64,000 nucleotides of DNA from Auriscalpium vulgare (GCA_019915015.1 JAHBBC010000007.1:1054001-1118000), one strand, 5' to 3'. Counted from the first letter of the stretch, positions 19,817 to 32,400 are shown. Notes: generated from the letters alone by a model not told the origin. Translations and numbers: made by a program.

Positions 19817-22681
19817 ATGCCCAAGGCTCCCTCCAATCTGGCCGCCAGTTCCAATCGCCCGTCTCTCCGCAGGAACCAGGTATGGCCGGCTTATTGACGC
19901 GTCGGCAGCACCTCTCCAATTCATTGCTTTCCTCCAGGCCTGCCTCTCTTGCCGCAAGCGAAAACTGGTCAGTCGGCGCGTCTCTCTCCGTTCACCCGAC
20001 TTATCGGCCGCATTCCCCGTAGAAATGCGACGCCGCTCGCCCACATTGCGGCACCTGTTCCAAGTACGCCGTTCTTCGCGTACACGACCCTGCTCGCGGT
20101 TAATCCTCCTCATTCAGGCAATGGCAAGCGCAGATCGGCGTTCCTCCGCCTCCAGGCTATGTGTATGTGATCTACCCGACTGGCATGTCGGTTGCTTGAT
20201 TTGGTGTCCAGACATCCAACAGAGCCCCAGTGCTCGTACGACCCGGTCGAGGGCTTGCCATTAGCTCCCGACGTCGACCCACTTGACAAAATCAAGGAGC
20301 TAGAAGAATTAGTTGGTACGCCTGCTGGCTAGCAAGTCACCGTCCACTGACTGACAGGAGCACAGCCCAGCTGCAGAGGAAGGTGAAGGCTTCAGCCACC
20401 GCCTCCCCCAGCTCGCGCTCTGTGTCCCCGTCCCGGTTCAGACCCCAAACGGGTCATGGCAGGTCATTCTCGGCTTCCTCGCCACCCAATCCACTTTCCG
20501 CCAGCACTGCATACTCGCCCGGGTATGACGGGCAGAGCTCAGGCTCGCTCCCAAGCATCGCACTGCCGCAGGCATCGCTTGACGTCAACGCCATGTCCAT
20601 CGACCGCATGATTCACAGCGAGAGCCCTGAGCTGCACTCTAATCACTCGGCGCTACGATCGGACCCTTTGACAAGTCTAATTCACTCTGGCTGGAACCCC
20701 GACTTGCCCGAGCCCACAGTTCTTGAGCGTTAGTGCGTGCAATCATCATTCCTGTGTTCACGGACGTACTCAGGCATGTCGGCAGTGTTGATGTATTCTT
20801 CAAATGCGATCCTTGTGGCTCCAGAGTGCTGCACAGGCCAGCTTTCTTGGCTTCTTGAGGCTACCTCCGAAGAACCCCGGGTTTCCACATCCTGCCGTTC
20901 TTCATGCTATAGTTGCGTTCATGACCTTATTTGTACTCTTCCTCTTCTGACACAGCACAGTGCGCTTCGGCCTCTCGATGGATTTCAAAAAACATCGTCA
21001 CTCTTCCGGACGGAACGCGGCGGGATCGCTTTGCGGAGTTTCACGCCAGACAAACGCGTCAGTACATCGACAGAACGATGGCTAGTGGCGAGGACATCTT
21101 CCCTGTTATGCAAGCCTGTGTTCTCCTGTCATGGTACTTTTATTCCGAGGGTCGGTGGGTTGAAGTCTGGATCTTCGCCGGCTTCCAGACCCGCGTCGCT
21201 ATCCCACTTCGGCTCAATTATCCCGGCACGTTCGCCGGCAACGTTGGTGCCACGCAGGGCGCGTATCTCGATCCTCCCAAGGATTCTCTAGAGTTGGAAC
21301 TTCGTCGACGAACGTGGTGGATGACCGTTCTGTTCGACCGCATCGTTTCTGTCGGCGGTTGGGTGCACGCCTTGGACGAGCGCGACATTGGCACTGAGCT
21401 TCCTCTCCGCAGCATAGATTTCGAGTCCAACGTGAGTTGTCGAACATGTGGCGGGTTTCAGTGCTCACATCCCTTTCGCCGACAGCATGCCGTGTCGGAC
21501 AACCCTCAGCACTTGTCTACGCCGAACGTATACATTGAGCACCCGTCTCAATACACCGACTCATTCTTGCTACTCGTCAAGGCACTGATGCTCTTTGGCA
21601 AAGTCACGGACTTCAACGTGCGGACGACCTTGAGGACCCCGGCAGCAACCAGCAAAATACAAAACCCATTCCGGCTGCCAGGTTTCGAAGAATTAGACCG
21701 TTTAGTTTGTGCGGATTTCGTCCTCAATTTCCCCCCGAAGTTCAAAGATATATTTGGCGGGGCTGACAGCTTGTATGGAGGCGGTGGCCTGGACACTGAC
21801 CTTTTCATGGTTCACATGGCCCCCCACGCGTAAGTTCCGTCAACTTCGAAGTCGTTAGCTCTGTGCAAATCAAATTCCCTCCATACAGTGCAGCCATCAC
21901 GTTACACAACCCGTACCTGGATTTCTCCGACCCTCAGAACATCTCAACCGCACGCTGCATGGATGCATCTCGCGCCATACTGACGCAGCACTACGCTCTC
22001 ACCGCAACGTCATTTGACATCACTCGCTTGCATCCATTTGCCCCGGTATGTGCTGAGCTCCGCCCGGCAGGTCACTGGTCCTGACATGCCTTGCTTGGCT
22101 AGATTTGCTGGTACCTTGCGGCTGTGGTGCAGATTCAACTCTGCAAGTATTGCATCGAGGTTGGCGACACCGACCGAGAGTATATCGTGTGGGGCGAGAT
22201 CAACGTGCTCAGGTGGGTGCAAACGCCACCTCTCGTACATATACCGCTAATGAACGCACGTTGTTGTAGGTTTGCCATGACTGCCTACGGTCAGCGTTGC
22301 CCCATTGGCAGTAAGTGAATTAAGGTTATACGGTTTTTTGATCCCGTGCTCAACGCCGTTACCTCAATAGCCCGACAGGAGAAACTATTACAAGGTCTCA
22401 TGGCAGAGATCGTGCGCATGACCACACAGCAGCAGCCGCTCGAGGTCGGCATCCCGCTGTATCCTTTCTCCCATGCAGGCGTGTTCCACCGCTCGCAAGG
22501 CCAAGATGAGGATGAGCCACGTCCCGCCCACATCGCCCCTCTCCCTCTCAGCCCACAATACGATGATGATCTGTCATCGCCGGCCCACGGCTCCGTTGGC
22601 ACTCCAGTGTTGTCCCCTCCTGGGCTAAAGGACGTAGGGGGAGGCTGGAATGGGAATGATCGGGTTTCGTATACACAGTGA
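19817..22681 (+). CDS. Zn2Cys6 fungal transcription factor, copy 2 (apparent frame break)
   Basis: Thirteen exons: 19817-19879, 19938-19967, 20023-20063, 20118-20162, 20212-20315, 20366-20732, 20786-20911, 20961-21431, 21486-21829, 21889-22045, 22103-22212, 22270-22310, 22371-22681; about 736 aa if intact. The zinc cluster starts at residue 22 (CLSCRKRKLKC, DAARPHC, GTC, then a final Cys 23 residues on), followed by YDPVEGLPLAPDVDP, a short coiled segment and the middle homology region. It aligns with the copy at 9130-12067 along its length and shares intron positions, including the one after RKRKL/RRRKL. Exon 7 breaks frame after RPAFLAS: one base is missing near 20857 (TCT TGA instead of a Leu codon), and the later exons agree with exactly one lost base. 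Confidence 0.85.
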
Positions 22682-22967
22682 ACCTTGTGGCTTAGACTTG
22701 CGGCTATGTTTCCTCGGACAATCATTGCTTTCACATTGCGACCTTCATTGCTTTCCTTAACTGCGCTTTAGAGACTTGTACTTAACGTATCATGTGTACT
22801 TCTAGATTGATTCCCTTACCATGTCTCATTCCGCGTCAATTACCATCGTTGATTTCTCCCCCGCCTTGTATACGTATTACACTGTGTAGCGTTTTGTTAC
22901 AGATAAATTGTGGCCGTGTCCTAGCATGAGCAAATGAGACGATGTGGTCGTGAACTGACGAAGGGCG

Positions 22968-23861
22968 TCATGATCGCCAGCCTGTCTCTCTCTGAGCGCC
23001 TTCTGCTTTTTTTCGCTCTTCTTCCAACATGGCGTTGAATTTCGCCTGCTCGGATGCGAGGTCATCACCGGAGTCCGACGCCGTAGGGATGGCCTGTGCG
23101 TTTGACGTCGGAAACCGGTGCTGGTTCGCTCGCAGCTCCTCCCAAGCCGATCGCTTCCCCGCATTTCGAGTGTTTATTATGCGGATCTCGTCCCAGCGAC
23201 TCGGTGCGCGGGCTTGATGGGAGTCTGAGGAACTCGAGTCTACCACGAGCATCAGCGGTGATTCCCAATGCACGCACCAGACGCACCGTTGACTGCCCCC
23301 GAACCTGTCCACTTCTCCGACGGGTCCTGCTCCGAGTTGCCCACGCGTCGGCCGGGGCTAGACTCGGTGGGCAGCCCCAGCGGCAGCGGACCTCCTGTGC
23401 GCGCATTGACGTGTTCGAGCGCGCGAAAGAAACCTGGCCGGTCTTCCAGTGCACTGACGAAGCTCTGGTGGGCGTTGGCACGTCGCACCATGCCATAGAC
23501 AACGCCCCCGGCAGACATGAAGGCGCCGAGGAACGACATGCGGCCCCAGGACATGGGCGGTCTGCGAGTCGCGCCATACGCGAAGGCTGCGGTGCTGCCC
23601 GTGATGCCGTAGAGTGTCTGCATGGTGCGCATCAGCGGTGATTTCTTGATTGCGTGCGAGGAACGCGTAACACACGGCGTAGTAATGGTAGCTGCGGATG
23701 TTCGAGTAGAAATCCCTGGCCGCGTCGAAGTCGCGCTGAGTGATGGTGCCGTCGTCGAGCTCTGGACGCAGGAGCTCCTCTGTGCGCGCGCGCGAGTTGA
23801 ATGTGCTTTCTATCCACGGGACTGGATAGACGTGCAGCGGACGGTTCTGCTGAGCGGCCAT
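22968..23861 (-). CDS. Two-helix membrane protein (unrecognised, possibly organellar)
   Basis: Three exons: 23676-23861, 23287-23617, 22968-23239; 262 aa. Starts MAAQQNRPLHV. Two short hydrophobic, glycine/alanine-rich helices (about 63-80, LYGITGSTAAFAYG, and 90-106, FLGAFMSAGGVVYGM) are separated by a basic loop with Trp. A hydrophilic tail follows, with a Glu/Lys-rich predicted coiled coil near the end (LEEERKKAEGAQRE). The Gly-rich helical hairpin resembles small mitochondrial inner-membrane proteins in general layout only. The 58-bp first intron (donor gtgtgt, branch ctgat, acceptor cag) resolves what first looks like a frameshift. The start codons of this gene and the RhoGEF gene are 168 bp apart. 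Confidence 0.75.
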
Positions 23862-24029
23862 TCGATCGAGTCGGAACGAGTTGAAGAGCGTCGAGCGCTG
23901 GCGGTCGCTGCCGAGGGCGCGGCAGGCTTGGCGCCACAGCGGCTTTGTGGCAAGCTCAGCCTGGGGCACGCTCTCTACCCGCCCTTCCACCACCAGCACC
24001 GCGCAAGATACCCGGCCCACACATCGCAT

Positions 24030-27000
24030 ATGAGCGCGTCCCCCCTCGACGTCCTCTCCAGCAAGGCCCTCCCCGTCATCGGCAAGGACAAGCTTCCTCC
24101 CCCGCCCCCGCAAGACGCACAGTCCCCGTCCTTCGCCCCGCCGCAGCCCCCGCCAAAACTCCATCACCCTGGGGACACGGCACCGCCATCGCCCGACCTC
24201 CCTCTGCTTCCCAGTGACGCCCCTCCGCTCGCTACACTAAGCCCGGGTGCGTCCTTGTCCGTTTGCCATCTGCGTGTCCTAGTGTCTCACCGCCTATGCA
24301 GACCATAATGCACTCCCCCCTACTCCACACAGCCCCCTCAGCACATCCTCAGCCGACAGTCGCGTCAAGAGATCTAATCCCCTTATTGATCTTATAGAAA
24401 CCGAGAAAGTATACGTCGATCAGCTTACTGGCATCATCCGGGTGCGTCATCCTTTTCTCGTTCGTCTCCATTGCCTGACTCTCTTTTTAGAAAATTGCAT
24501 CGGCATGGTCACGGTCAAATCTTCCCCCGCCAGACCTAGATCTAATGTTCAGGGCACTGGAGAGCGTGTACAAGGCCAACCGCTCATTGCTCACCGTCCG
24601 TACGAGCCGCTTCAGTTCTGCCCGTCTCTGACGCGTTCTGCAGCGCTTAAAGGATATCGGAACCAACCCATCATCGCCGAAGGCGCTCGGCGATCTCCTC
24701 ATGCGATGGGTGCGCAGAACATCCAGCGTATGGAGTCGTACGTTAAACCCTATGACAGATCGATGAACTTGAAGCACCCTACACATCATATTGCGAGCGG
24801 TATTGCACAGGGTTCGACGTATGGGATCCTGTCCGCAACAATGCACGACTGCTTCCGGTCTTGGCAAGCTTCTCCGCTACCAATCCTCCGCCCCTCCCAC
24901 CTGGCTCTCCCCCACATCCCTCGGAGCCCCCACTCTGGACCCTTGACGAACTGTTCATTTTGCCCAAAGGACGACTCAAGTATTACAAGAAGCTATACAA
25001 TCGATTGCTCAAAGGCACTCAGCCTGGTCGCAATGACTACAAACTTCTCATTGGGGCCTCGGAGAAGCTGGAAAGGTTGCTGGCGACCGTCGACGCCCGG
25101 ACTGATGTCAAGGCTGGTGCCTCGTCGCCTGTGGTCATGGGGCCACCAGAAACGGAAGACGAGGTAGTTGTCGATTTTAGAAGCCGACCTGACTCCTCAA
25201 AACTTCAGAGTCCTGCCCCGATTGAGGGAACGACAGGCAGTGAGACAAGTTCTGCTCGAGGATCTAGCCTCTCAAGCGCGTGCGTGCATTCATTAAGCAT
25301 CGACGTTCGAGTGTGCTGAATTTCGGTGCAGAATGAGGCTCTCGAATGAGATCGGGACGACATCAGTTGACCGTACCTCAAGCGGGGGCATGACGCTTAC
25401 CGATCTCGAGCGACGCTTGTCCACGGATAGGTGTCTGGACATATTCACCATGCAGCCCAAGGTATCGTACCTCGCGTCGGAAAAGTTTGGCCCAGTACTG
25501 ACCTATCAGCAGCAAGTTCGACTTCAGATAAATCCAGCGAATCTGCCCTACGTCCGGGAGGTGCGCATGGGCGTCGATGTCTCGATTCGGCTGGTGCCTC
25601 GATCGACGGGTGCCTCAGTCCACCACCCGCAGGGGCGGATTTTCATCCTCTCCGACCTGTTCCTAGTGGCGGAAAGGATGACGCCCGCGCAGAAGATCTC
25701 CAACAGCACCGAGGCCGACATGTGGCTACTGTACCCCCCTTTAGCCGGAAAGCATCTGAAGTTGAGTACGGCGGAAGGACCAGGTTAGCTTACGATATAT
25801 TCATCTTGCAAATCGCTGACGCTGGGATCAAAGACAACACTCTACATGTAAACGTCATGCGGAAGGAGAAACTGACTCTGGAATTTGAGTCAGTCCAACT
25901 GCGAGACAAGGTTTACGCCGAGTTCATGGATTGCGTTGAGTTTGCTAGCGCAGGTAGGATTGCTGATTGAGCCTAGCTCTCTTTGAAGCTCACATGCTCG
26001 GATAGTCTATGCGTCCAGCAAACACCCCGTTCCTCCGCTGCCGCCCAAGGCCGCCAATGCATTTCCTGGCGTACCTGGCACCGAGCGCTCAGGTCTCTCC
26101 TCGTCACACACTGCACCAGATCTACATCTGAGTGAGACCAGTAGAAGTCCTCCACCAAACCGGATGTCTTCGCCGTTCGGCAGTCGGTCGAATAGTACAC
26201 ACTCACCACAGCGTGGTTCCGATCCGCCGTCCCGCAGCGGCGCGGGGACTCCTGGCTCGACCTACTCCCTCGGTGACAGTCTTAACAAACTATCGTTCAA
26301 TGAGCAGCCAGGCCCTCTGGTACCTCCGCGAGCGCCGTCTCTCAATGGTCACCCAGAACCGTGGCATCGTGGACCACCACAGCAAGCGGTCTCTGGGGAT
26401 GACCAACCCCCACAAATACCCTCCGGTCCTGCAATCTTCCGCGGGCCTTCTTTGAACCACGGCGGGCCTCCGAACGGCGTGCCTCCGAACGGCGTGCCTC
26501 CTAACGGCGTTCCTCCTCGTGGCCCAAACCATTCTGGTCCTCTCCATGTTGCTCAACCACATCCAAGTCATCCTGGACAGCCGTCGCTTGGCCCGCCGCA
26601 GGCAGCCTATCCCCCACGGGTTGCCAGCGCGGGGCCTCTTGGCCGACCAGGTGGCCCGCCTTACAACGGGCCACCAGGTCGGGGAATGGAGCCTCCTGTA
26701 CTCCCCTTTGGCTCCAGAGCGCCAGCGAGTGCGCCGCAAAGCCCTGTCGACAACCATTTCGCACCACCAAACGCTCCTTTCGTCTCTGCTTCCGGTCGTG
26801 CGCCCTCCGACCCGTCTTTTCAAGGTGGCATCCGGAAGACCCCGTCGACCCGGTCGTTTTCACAACCTGATCCGCAGAACAACGCCCCTCCCCTTCCAAA
26901 TTTCCTACCGCGCAACAACTCCTCTGCCTCCATGGGGCCGCCGCCTCGAGCCATCCTACCCTCGGCCCAGATGTCGACTAGGTCGTTCTCGATGTCATAC

Positions 27001-27408
27001 GATGATCCTAGTCCACCGACATCTCCGACTATCGAGGCGCCGCCCATTCCGACGGGCCCGATAACGTCGACGATCTCTGCGCAAATGAAGTGCAAGGTGT
27101 TCCTGAAGCAGCATCATGCGCAGTGGAAGTCGCTGGGGTCTGCGAAGCTGAAGCTCTGGCGGCAGCAGCCGACCAACGAGAAGCAGCTCGTTGTGGAGGC
27201 GGACGATAAGCACAAGACGATCCTGATCTCGACGATTGTGCTCACGGACGGCGTGGAGCGGGTGGGTAAGACGGGCGTCGCGGTCGAGCTGAGCGACAAG
27301 GGGCAACGGACGGGCATCGTCTACATGATTCAATTGCGCAACGAGCAGTCGACCGTCGGTCTTTATGAGAGTCTGCTCGCGGGCTCGGATCGTGCCGTGG
27401 GACGGTGA
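24030..27408 (+). CDS. RhoGEF (DH domain) with PH-like region and proline-rich tail
   Basis: Nine exons: 24030-24246, 24302-24441, 24491-24595, 24644-24709, 24759-25279, 25332-25461, 25513-25783, 25834-25953, 26006-27408; 814 aa. The DH domain begins with NPLIDLIETEKVYVDQL (about 105-120) and ends near LPVLASF. LPKGRLKYYKKLYNRLLKG and a PH-like section (IFILSDLFLVAERM, MWLLYPPLAGKHLKL, MRKEKLTLEFES) follow. The tail is Pro/Ser-rich with a five-residue repeat, and the last ~110 residues (MKCKVFLKQHHAQW to the end) form a second compact domain. It would activate Rho/Rac-type GTPases; Rac1 at 2769 is a possible client, by inference only. Intron 25462-25512 is in frame, so it could be retained. 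Confidence 0.87.
26466..26515 (+). repeat. 15-bp coding tandem repeat in the RhoGEF tail
   Basis: Three and a partial copies of a 15-bp unit (gcctccgaacggcgt, with drift in the third copy) encode PPNGV repeats. The unit length keeps frame. Confidence 0.85.
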
Positions 27409-27596
27409 TGACTTGTCTCTTCACAATTACGGGGTGTACATGGAACATACATAGCATGACAACATTCTTTCAATTTTTATTCCGTCTAGTGCTAGCTCTT
27501 GCCCATTTACGCATTGCTTGGTAGTCCTAATCCTTTCTCTATTTTTTCAGTCACGAGAGCGATCCACGCCGACTTGTCAATATACTGCCGACCCAA

Positions 27597-29316
27597 CTAC
27601 TTCCACTGGAGCTCTGTCGCTAGAGATACGTGATCGCTACCCGACACGCCCTTCTTTGGTAGACCAGGCGCAAGATCGTCCGTCTTCGGCGTCTGCAGGA
27701 GGCTCAACACAGAAGATGACTGGTCTGCAGGGTCGATGATGAATATGTAATCTGGCGGACATCTGTCAGTGCTGATTTATGCTGCCGTTGCGTCCTGAAA
27801 CAAATACAGTACCTAGAACAGTCTTCCAGTAGTGAGTGTAGCTTGTCCATTCAGGTTCGAAGGCGCCTCGACGGGCATTAGGTAGCCTCAGCCGCTCTCC
27901 GCACCGACTCACACCTTGATTACTTTCCCCGGTTGAGAGTAACCTCTGACCTTCATCGTATGCGCTCCTCGGGCGCTCCACCCCGGTGAACAACGTAACG
28001 AGCTCATCGGAGCTGAGGAGGCCGTCGTCTGCCTGCGCAGTTCTTGCGTTGGTGATGACATTCTTCTTCCCCGTGTCGGTGTCGCCTTCGTCATCTGCAC
28101 TGGCGGGTGCTGTGAGGGGCACGGAGGGGTCGATGGAGACGTGGACGACACGGGATTGCGTCAAGAGCTCTTCTTGGTAGGCGGTGAGCTGCTCGCCGAC
28201 AAGGAGGCTGTAGCCTGCATCGTCTGGTGCGAAGTTAAAATCTAGAAGAAAAGCGGCCTGGTAAAGTTTCAACGAGAAAGGCATGGCGTATCATACTGAC
28301 CGCCGGCAAGAACGCATGGCCAGTGAGATAGGCCGTGTTCCTCCCTGAATTTGAGGACTTCCCGGAGTAATATACCTGCTTGTCTGATGACTGTGAGCTT
28401 TACACCGGTAGCATACGATGCAACTACCTCGCGCGCTCATATGAATAACTGCGATAATGTGAGTAAGATTGCACAAAGCCGATTCAAACACCGTACCGAG
28501 GATGCCAGAACAGATGAGTCGTAGCTACGATGAAGCCTGAATTCGGATCGTCGACTCTTCCCAACGCAACTATTGAGGCGATGTTCTTCGTCCGAAAACT
28601 AGATCCCCTGCGTGCGCTCTCGATGGGCGCCTCGCGTACATCCATGTCGTCGTGACGGACTACCATTTCATGACGAAGCTCAAAAGCTTCTTGTCGATAG
28701 GCGATGAGGAGTCCATGCTTCTTTCTAGGCCCGGCAGCGAATATGTGTTTGTACTGAGCTTTCTCAATGACAGGAAATAACTTTTCCAGACGATCTACTT
28801 CCTTTGCAAGAGAAATCCTGTTTGTCAACTTGCAAAACATGCGGATCAGAAAACCTCACTTGAAGGCAAATTATATCGGCTTCAGGGAAGAGGATCTCTC
28901 TGTAGAGCATATGTTCTCGCTCGCCGGCTTTAAGGCAGTCGCTTGTGGGGAACAATTCACGGCCTTCGAAGTCTCATCGATGCGCGCATTGAACATGAGC
29001 GGAAGAGTGCTCACGAACGAGACACTGGGCGAGAAGCTGCAAGAGACCCGATTGAGGCTCGAGCACGCCGCCAGAAACAGAGAAAGTAACAGACGTTCCA
29101 TGTCATGAGCTTGAGGCGCTGACCGCCGGCGTGCGGCTCCTGCAGCCTGATCCAAACACGGGGCAGAATCTGACCCTTGTCTTGCTGGACAGCGCCGGAG
29201 CTGGGCTGGACACTCTGAGCATGCTTCTTCGATTTCTTGAGCCGCCGAGCCTCCTGGAGAGCAAGCTGTTCTGGGGTCGGTCGGAAATCTGACGGCGTCT
29301 TGGAGGCGGAAGACAT
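27597..29316 (-). CDS. Ngl2/CCR4-like endonuclease-exonuclease-phosphatase family RNase
   Basis: Nine exons: 29095-29316, 29015-29036, 28860-28963, 28497-28801, 28428-28448, 28301-28383, 27915-28241, 27813-27866, 27597-27751; 430 aa. Motifs in order: LKLMTWN (catalytic Asn), ICLQEVDRLE (metal-binding Glu), ATTHLFWHPRY, LAGDFNFAPDD, WTSYTHYWK, LDYIFIID and the terminal SGSDHVSLATEL with the catalytic Asp-His pair. This is the Ngl/CCR4 deadenylase-type group; yeast Ngl2 trims 5.8S rRNA. The N-terminal 60 residues are basic. Exons 2 and 5 are 22 and 21 nt. The start codons of this gene and the M16C protease are only 160 bp apart. Confidence 0.9.
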
Positions 29317-29476
29317 GTCGGGAACAGCGGACAAGGACCTTGAGTTGTAGTACGCGTGCAGAGGGCTTGGCAAGTACTCGACGACTGGGCGTGGCCGCTG
29401 TCTTAGTCACAGGATCCGACTGGCCTATGCGCGACGCGTCACGTCCGTTCCTTGCAGCTGTTGTCTTCAGATCCGG
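29317..29476. promoter_or_regulatory. 160-bp bidirectional promoter, Ngl2-like / M16C protease
   Basis: Only 160 bp separates two outward-facing start codons, so both 5' UTRs and promoters must share this segment. No TATA box was seen. The two products have no obvious shared pathway. Confidence 0.7.
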
Positions 29477-32400
29477 ATGATCAGTCTGAGAGCGCTCTTG
29501 CGACGCTCTGCACTTCTCCCTCTGCCCAAGTCGTTCCACAAGTCCCCTTCGACCTGGCCCCGGTGCACCGTGCGTTCGCTCTCCACGAATCCTTCCCCCC
29601 GCGCCCAACTTGCACTCAAGCGCAAGATGGCCCCGTCCGTCGAGCACGCCACACCTCTCCCCGATTCCGCTGAGGCTTTCGGAAACTTCGACCTCATCAA
29701 GCGCGTCAAACTCGACTTCTCCGACATCACAGTGTCTAGATGGCGCAGTCGGCTCACTGGCTTGAACGTGGTCCATCTCGATTACGACGGTAAGCTAGTC
29801 TGCGCATCCTGTTCCCTCGAGACTTACGCTCCGGAAAGCACCTATCGTCAACGGGTATTTTGCTGTGAGGACAGAAAGTGAGTCCGTGACCTTCTGTCTG
29901 TTGCATCACATTGATGGCCGCCATAGTTTTCGACGACAGCGGCTGCCCGCATACGCTTGAGCAGTATGTTCCCTGACAGGCACTGTTCCCGTTGAAATTC
30001 ACATGCTGCTTAGTCTGGTGTTCATGGGGTCCGAAAAATATCCTTACAAGGGTATAATTGACCACTTCGCAAACCGTGGATTCTCCAATGGCACCAACGC
30101 ATGGACGGACACTGACCATACCGCGTACACTGTCTCTACTGCTGGGGAAGCAGGCTTTCTTCAAATACTACCTATATACGTGGACCATATCCTCTACCCG
30201 ACAATCACAAAGGCAGGATTTGTTACGGAGGTGCGTTCCTTCGTCTCAATCTTGCACAATGCTCGACCTCCAATAGGTCCACCACATAGATCCCCAAGGG
30301 GAGGACTCGGGAGTAGTCTACAGCGAGATGCAGGGACGCGAGAACACTTCTGGAGATTTGATGTCCTTGAAGTGCGTTGGCAAACAGTCGTACGTTCCCA
30401 GATTTCGCACTGATCTAACTCCGCTTGTCCTAGGATGCAACGGCTGCTGAACCCAGTGGGAAGCGGCTACCGCAGCGAAACAGGCGGTCTCATGGAGGCC
30501 TTGCGAAGTCTGACGGTCGAACAAAGTAGGCACAAGTCTCTGAGCCCTCAGACCTGCGGTGCTGACGAGCACATCAGTCAGGGATTATCATGGGACGTAC
30601 TACGTCCCCCATAACTTGTCCTTGATTGTCGCCGGCAAACTCTCCAGTGGGACAAACTCTTTGTTATCTGTGGTACAAGACAAGGTGGAACCTAGCCTCA
30701 TCGCCCACGGACAGAATAAGGGACCACGTCCCCAGGGCTGGAAACGGCCCTTTTTGGAGACCGCCAGTGCCAAGCGCAGTCCAATCGATAAGACAGTCTC
30801 TGAGACCGTAGAGTTCCCGGAGAAGGACGAAAGCTCGGGCGAGCTGATGATCAGCTTTTCGGGACCTCGGGTGAACAACTTTTTGGAATTGAGGGTGAGC
30901 CGTCCGATTGCTGCAGAGGTTTTGTCAGTTAATTGTTTCAGGCTCTCGATGTCTTGGGAACATACCTCACATCGTCGCCTACGGCTCCCTTGAACAAAGA
31001 GTACATCGAGATAGAGTCGCCACTTTGGTTGGTTTTCCCTGCCGACTAGTCCCCAATTTTCTAACGTACCCTATAGCACATATTTCTATTTTGAAGCGGA
31101 CGACAGGGCAACGTTTAACGACTTGACTATTTGGATCGGGTCTGTTCCAACAGAGCACCTGGACACTTTTGACGCCAAGCTAGATGCTAGCTTCCGACGG
31201 ATCGTCGAGGAGGGTGTCAGCCTCGAGCGAATCGCCATGGTTATAAACAGGGACGAGCGCCAGGCGAGTACCGAGCTGGATGCCCCGATCTTATGGCTGA
31301 TCCACGTGTGTAGCTACGAAGTCGGCTGGAGTCTGACGGAGGGGACGCGTTCTCGACTTCCATGATCGCGGACTTCCTTTACGGCGAGGACGATGGGTCC
31401 GATATTGCCCCTTCCCTGGACGAGATCGGCCAATTAGCCGAGTTGCGAAAATGGAAAAATGAGGACTGGACGGACCTCCTCCAGAAGTGCGTGCGCTTGT
31501 GCTTCTTAATACAGACACTGATCAGTTTCGCAGGTATTATGTCGACGGCCATCGAGTTGTCGTCAAGGGAAAGCCCTCCGCCCCGATGGTCGAGCGGCTT
31601 GAACGTGAGGAGAAAGCGCGGACTGCAAAGCAGAAACACGATCTGGGTCCCGACGGTCTCGCGAAGGTGGTGAAGGAGCTGGAGGACGCGAAGGCAGAGC
31701 ACGACAAGCCGATCCCAACCGACATTCTCAAGACGTTCCCTGTTCCCGACGTCAAAAGCATCTCGTGGATTCCTGTTCAAAGCAATCAGGAGCCTGGCGT
31801 AGGCAGAACGAGCTCGCCGAAAGTATCTCCGAACGACGTTCAACGTCACGTTGGTGCGGACGGCTCACCTTTGCCGTTCTTCGTCGAGTACGATCATGTC
31901 AAGGTTTGTCGTAGTGTTCAGTTCCTCCTAGGGCTCTCTCTCACTGTCACGCGCAGTCCGACTTCGTGACCATCAACGCGTTCCTGTCGTTGGCCAAGGT
32001 ACCTGATACTCTCCGACCGTGAGTCGTTTCACTCGATCACGTCGCTGTCCTTCACTGATGATGTGTTTATCAGATATGTGTGGCCCTACCTCGGCGCGTT
32101 CTTTTCATTGCCGGTAAAGCGACACACGGGGGAACGTCTGACCCACGAAGACGTGGTCAACCAACTCGACGACCAGACCGTCTCCTACGAAGTCGGGCTT
32201 GGTGCCTCGGGTCTGTTCTCAGAGATCTTCCGAGTGACCATTCGCGTAGAGGTTTCCAAGTATGAGACGGCGATTGCCTGGATTAAGGACTTGATCTACG
32301 GTATCGAGTTCGACAAGGAGCGGTATGCCATAGTCTAAATCTTCCGACTTTGCTGCTGACGTGCTTTACCAATAGCTTGCAAATAAACGTGGCGCAGATC

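Noticed and set aside
9130..22681. Secondary-metabolite gene cluster (two regulators, P450, prephenate dehydratase)
   Set aside because: No backbone enzyme is present, and housekeeping genes (CPSF30, YjbQ, DUF3602) lie between. The regulators are paralogues, which explains their pairing.
23645..23680. Apparent frameshift in the two-helix membrane protein
   Set aside because: A 58-bp intron (23618-23675) with gtgtgt donor, ctgat branch and cag acceptor restores frame, and the total length closes at 262 codons.
25775..25835. Apparent frameshift in the RhoGEF after TAEGPG
   Set aside because: A 50-bp intron (25784-25833, gttagc...aaag) joins AEGP to DNTLHVNVMRKE in phase and matches the family pattern.
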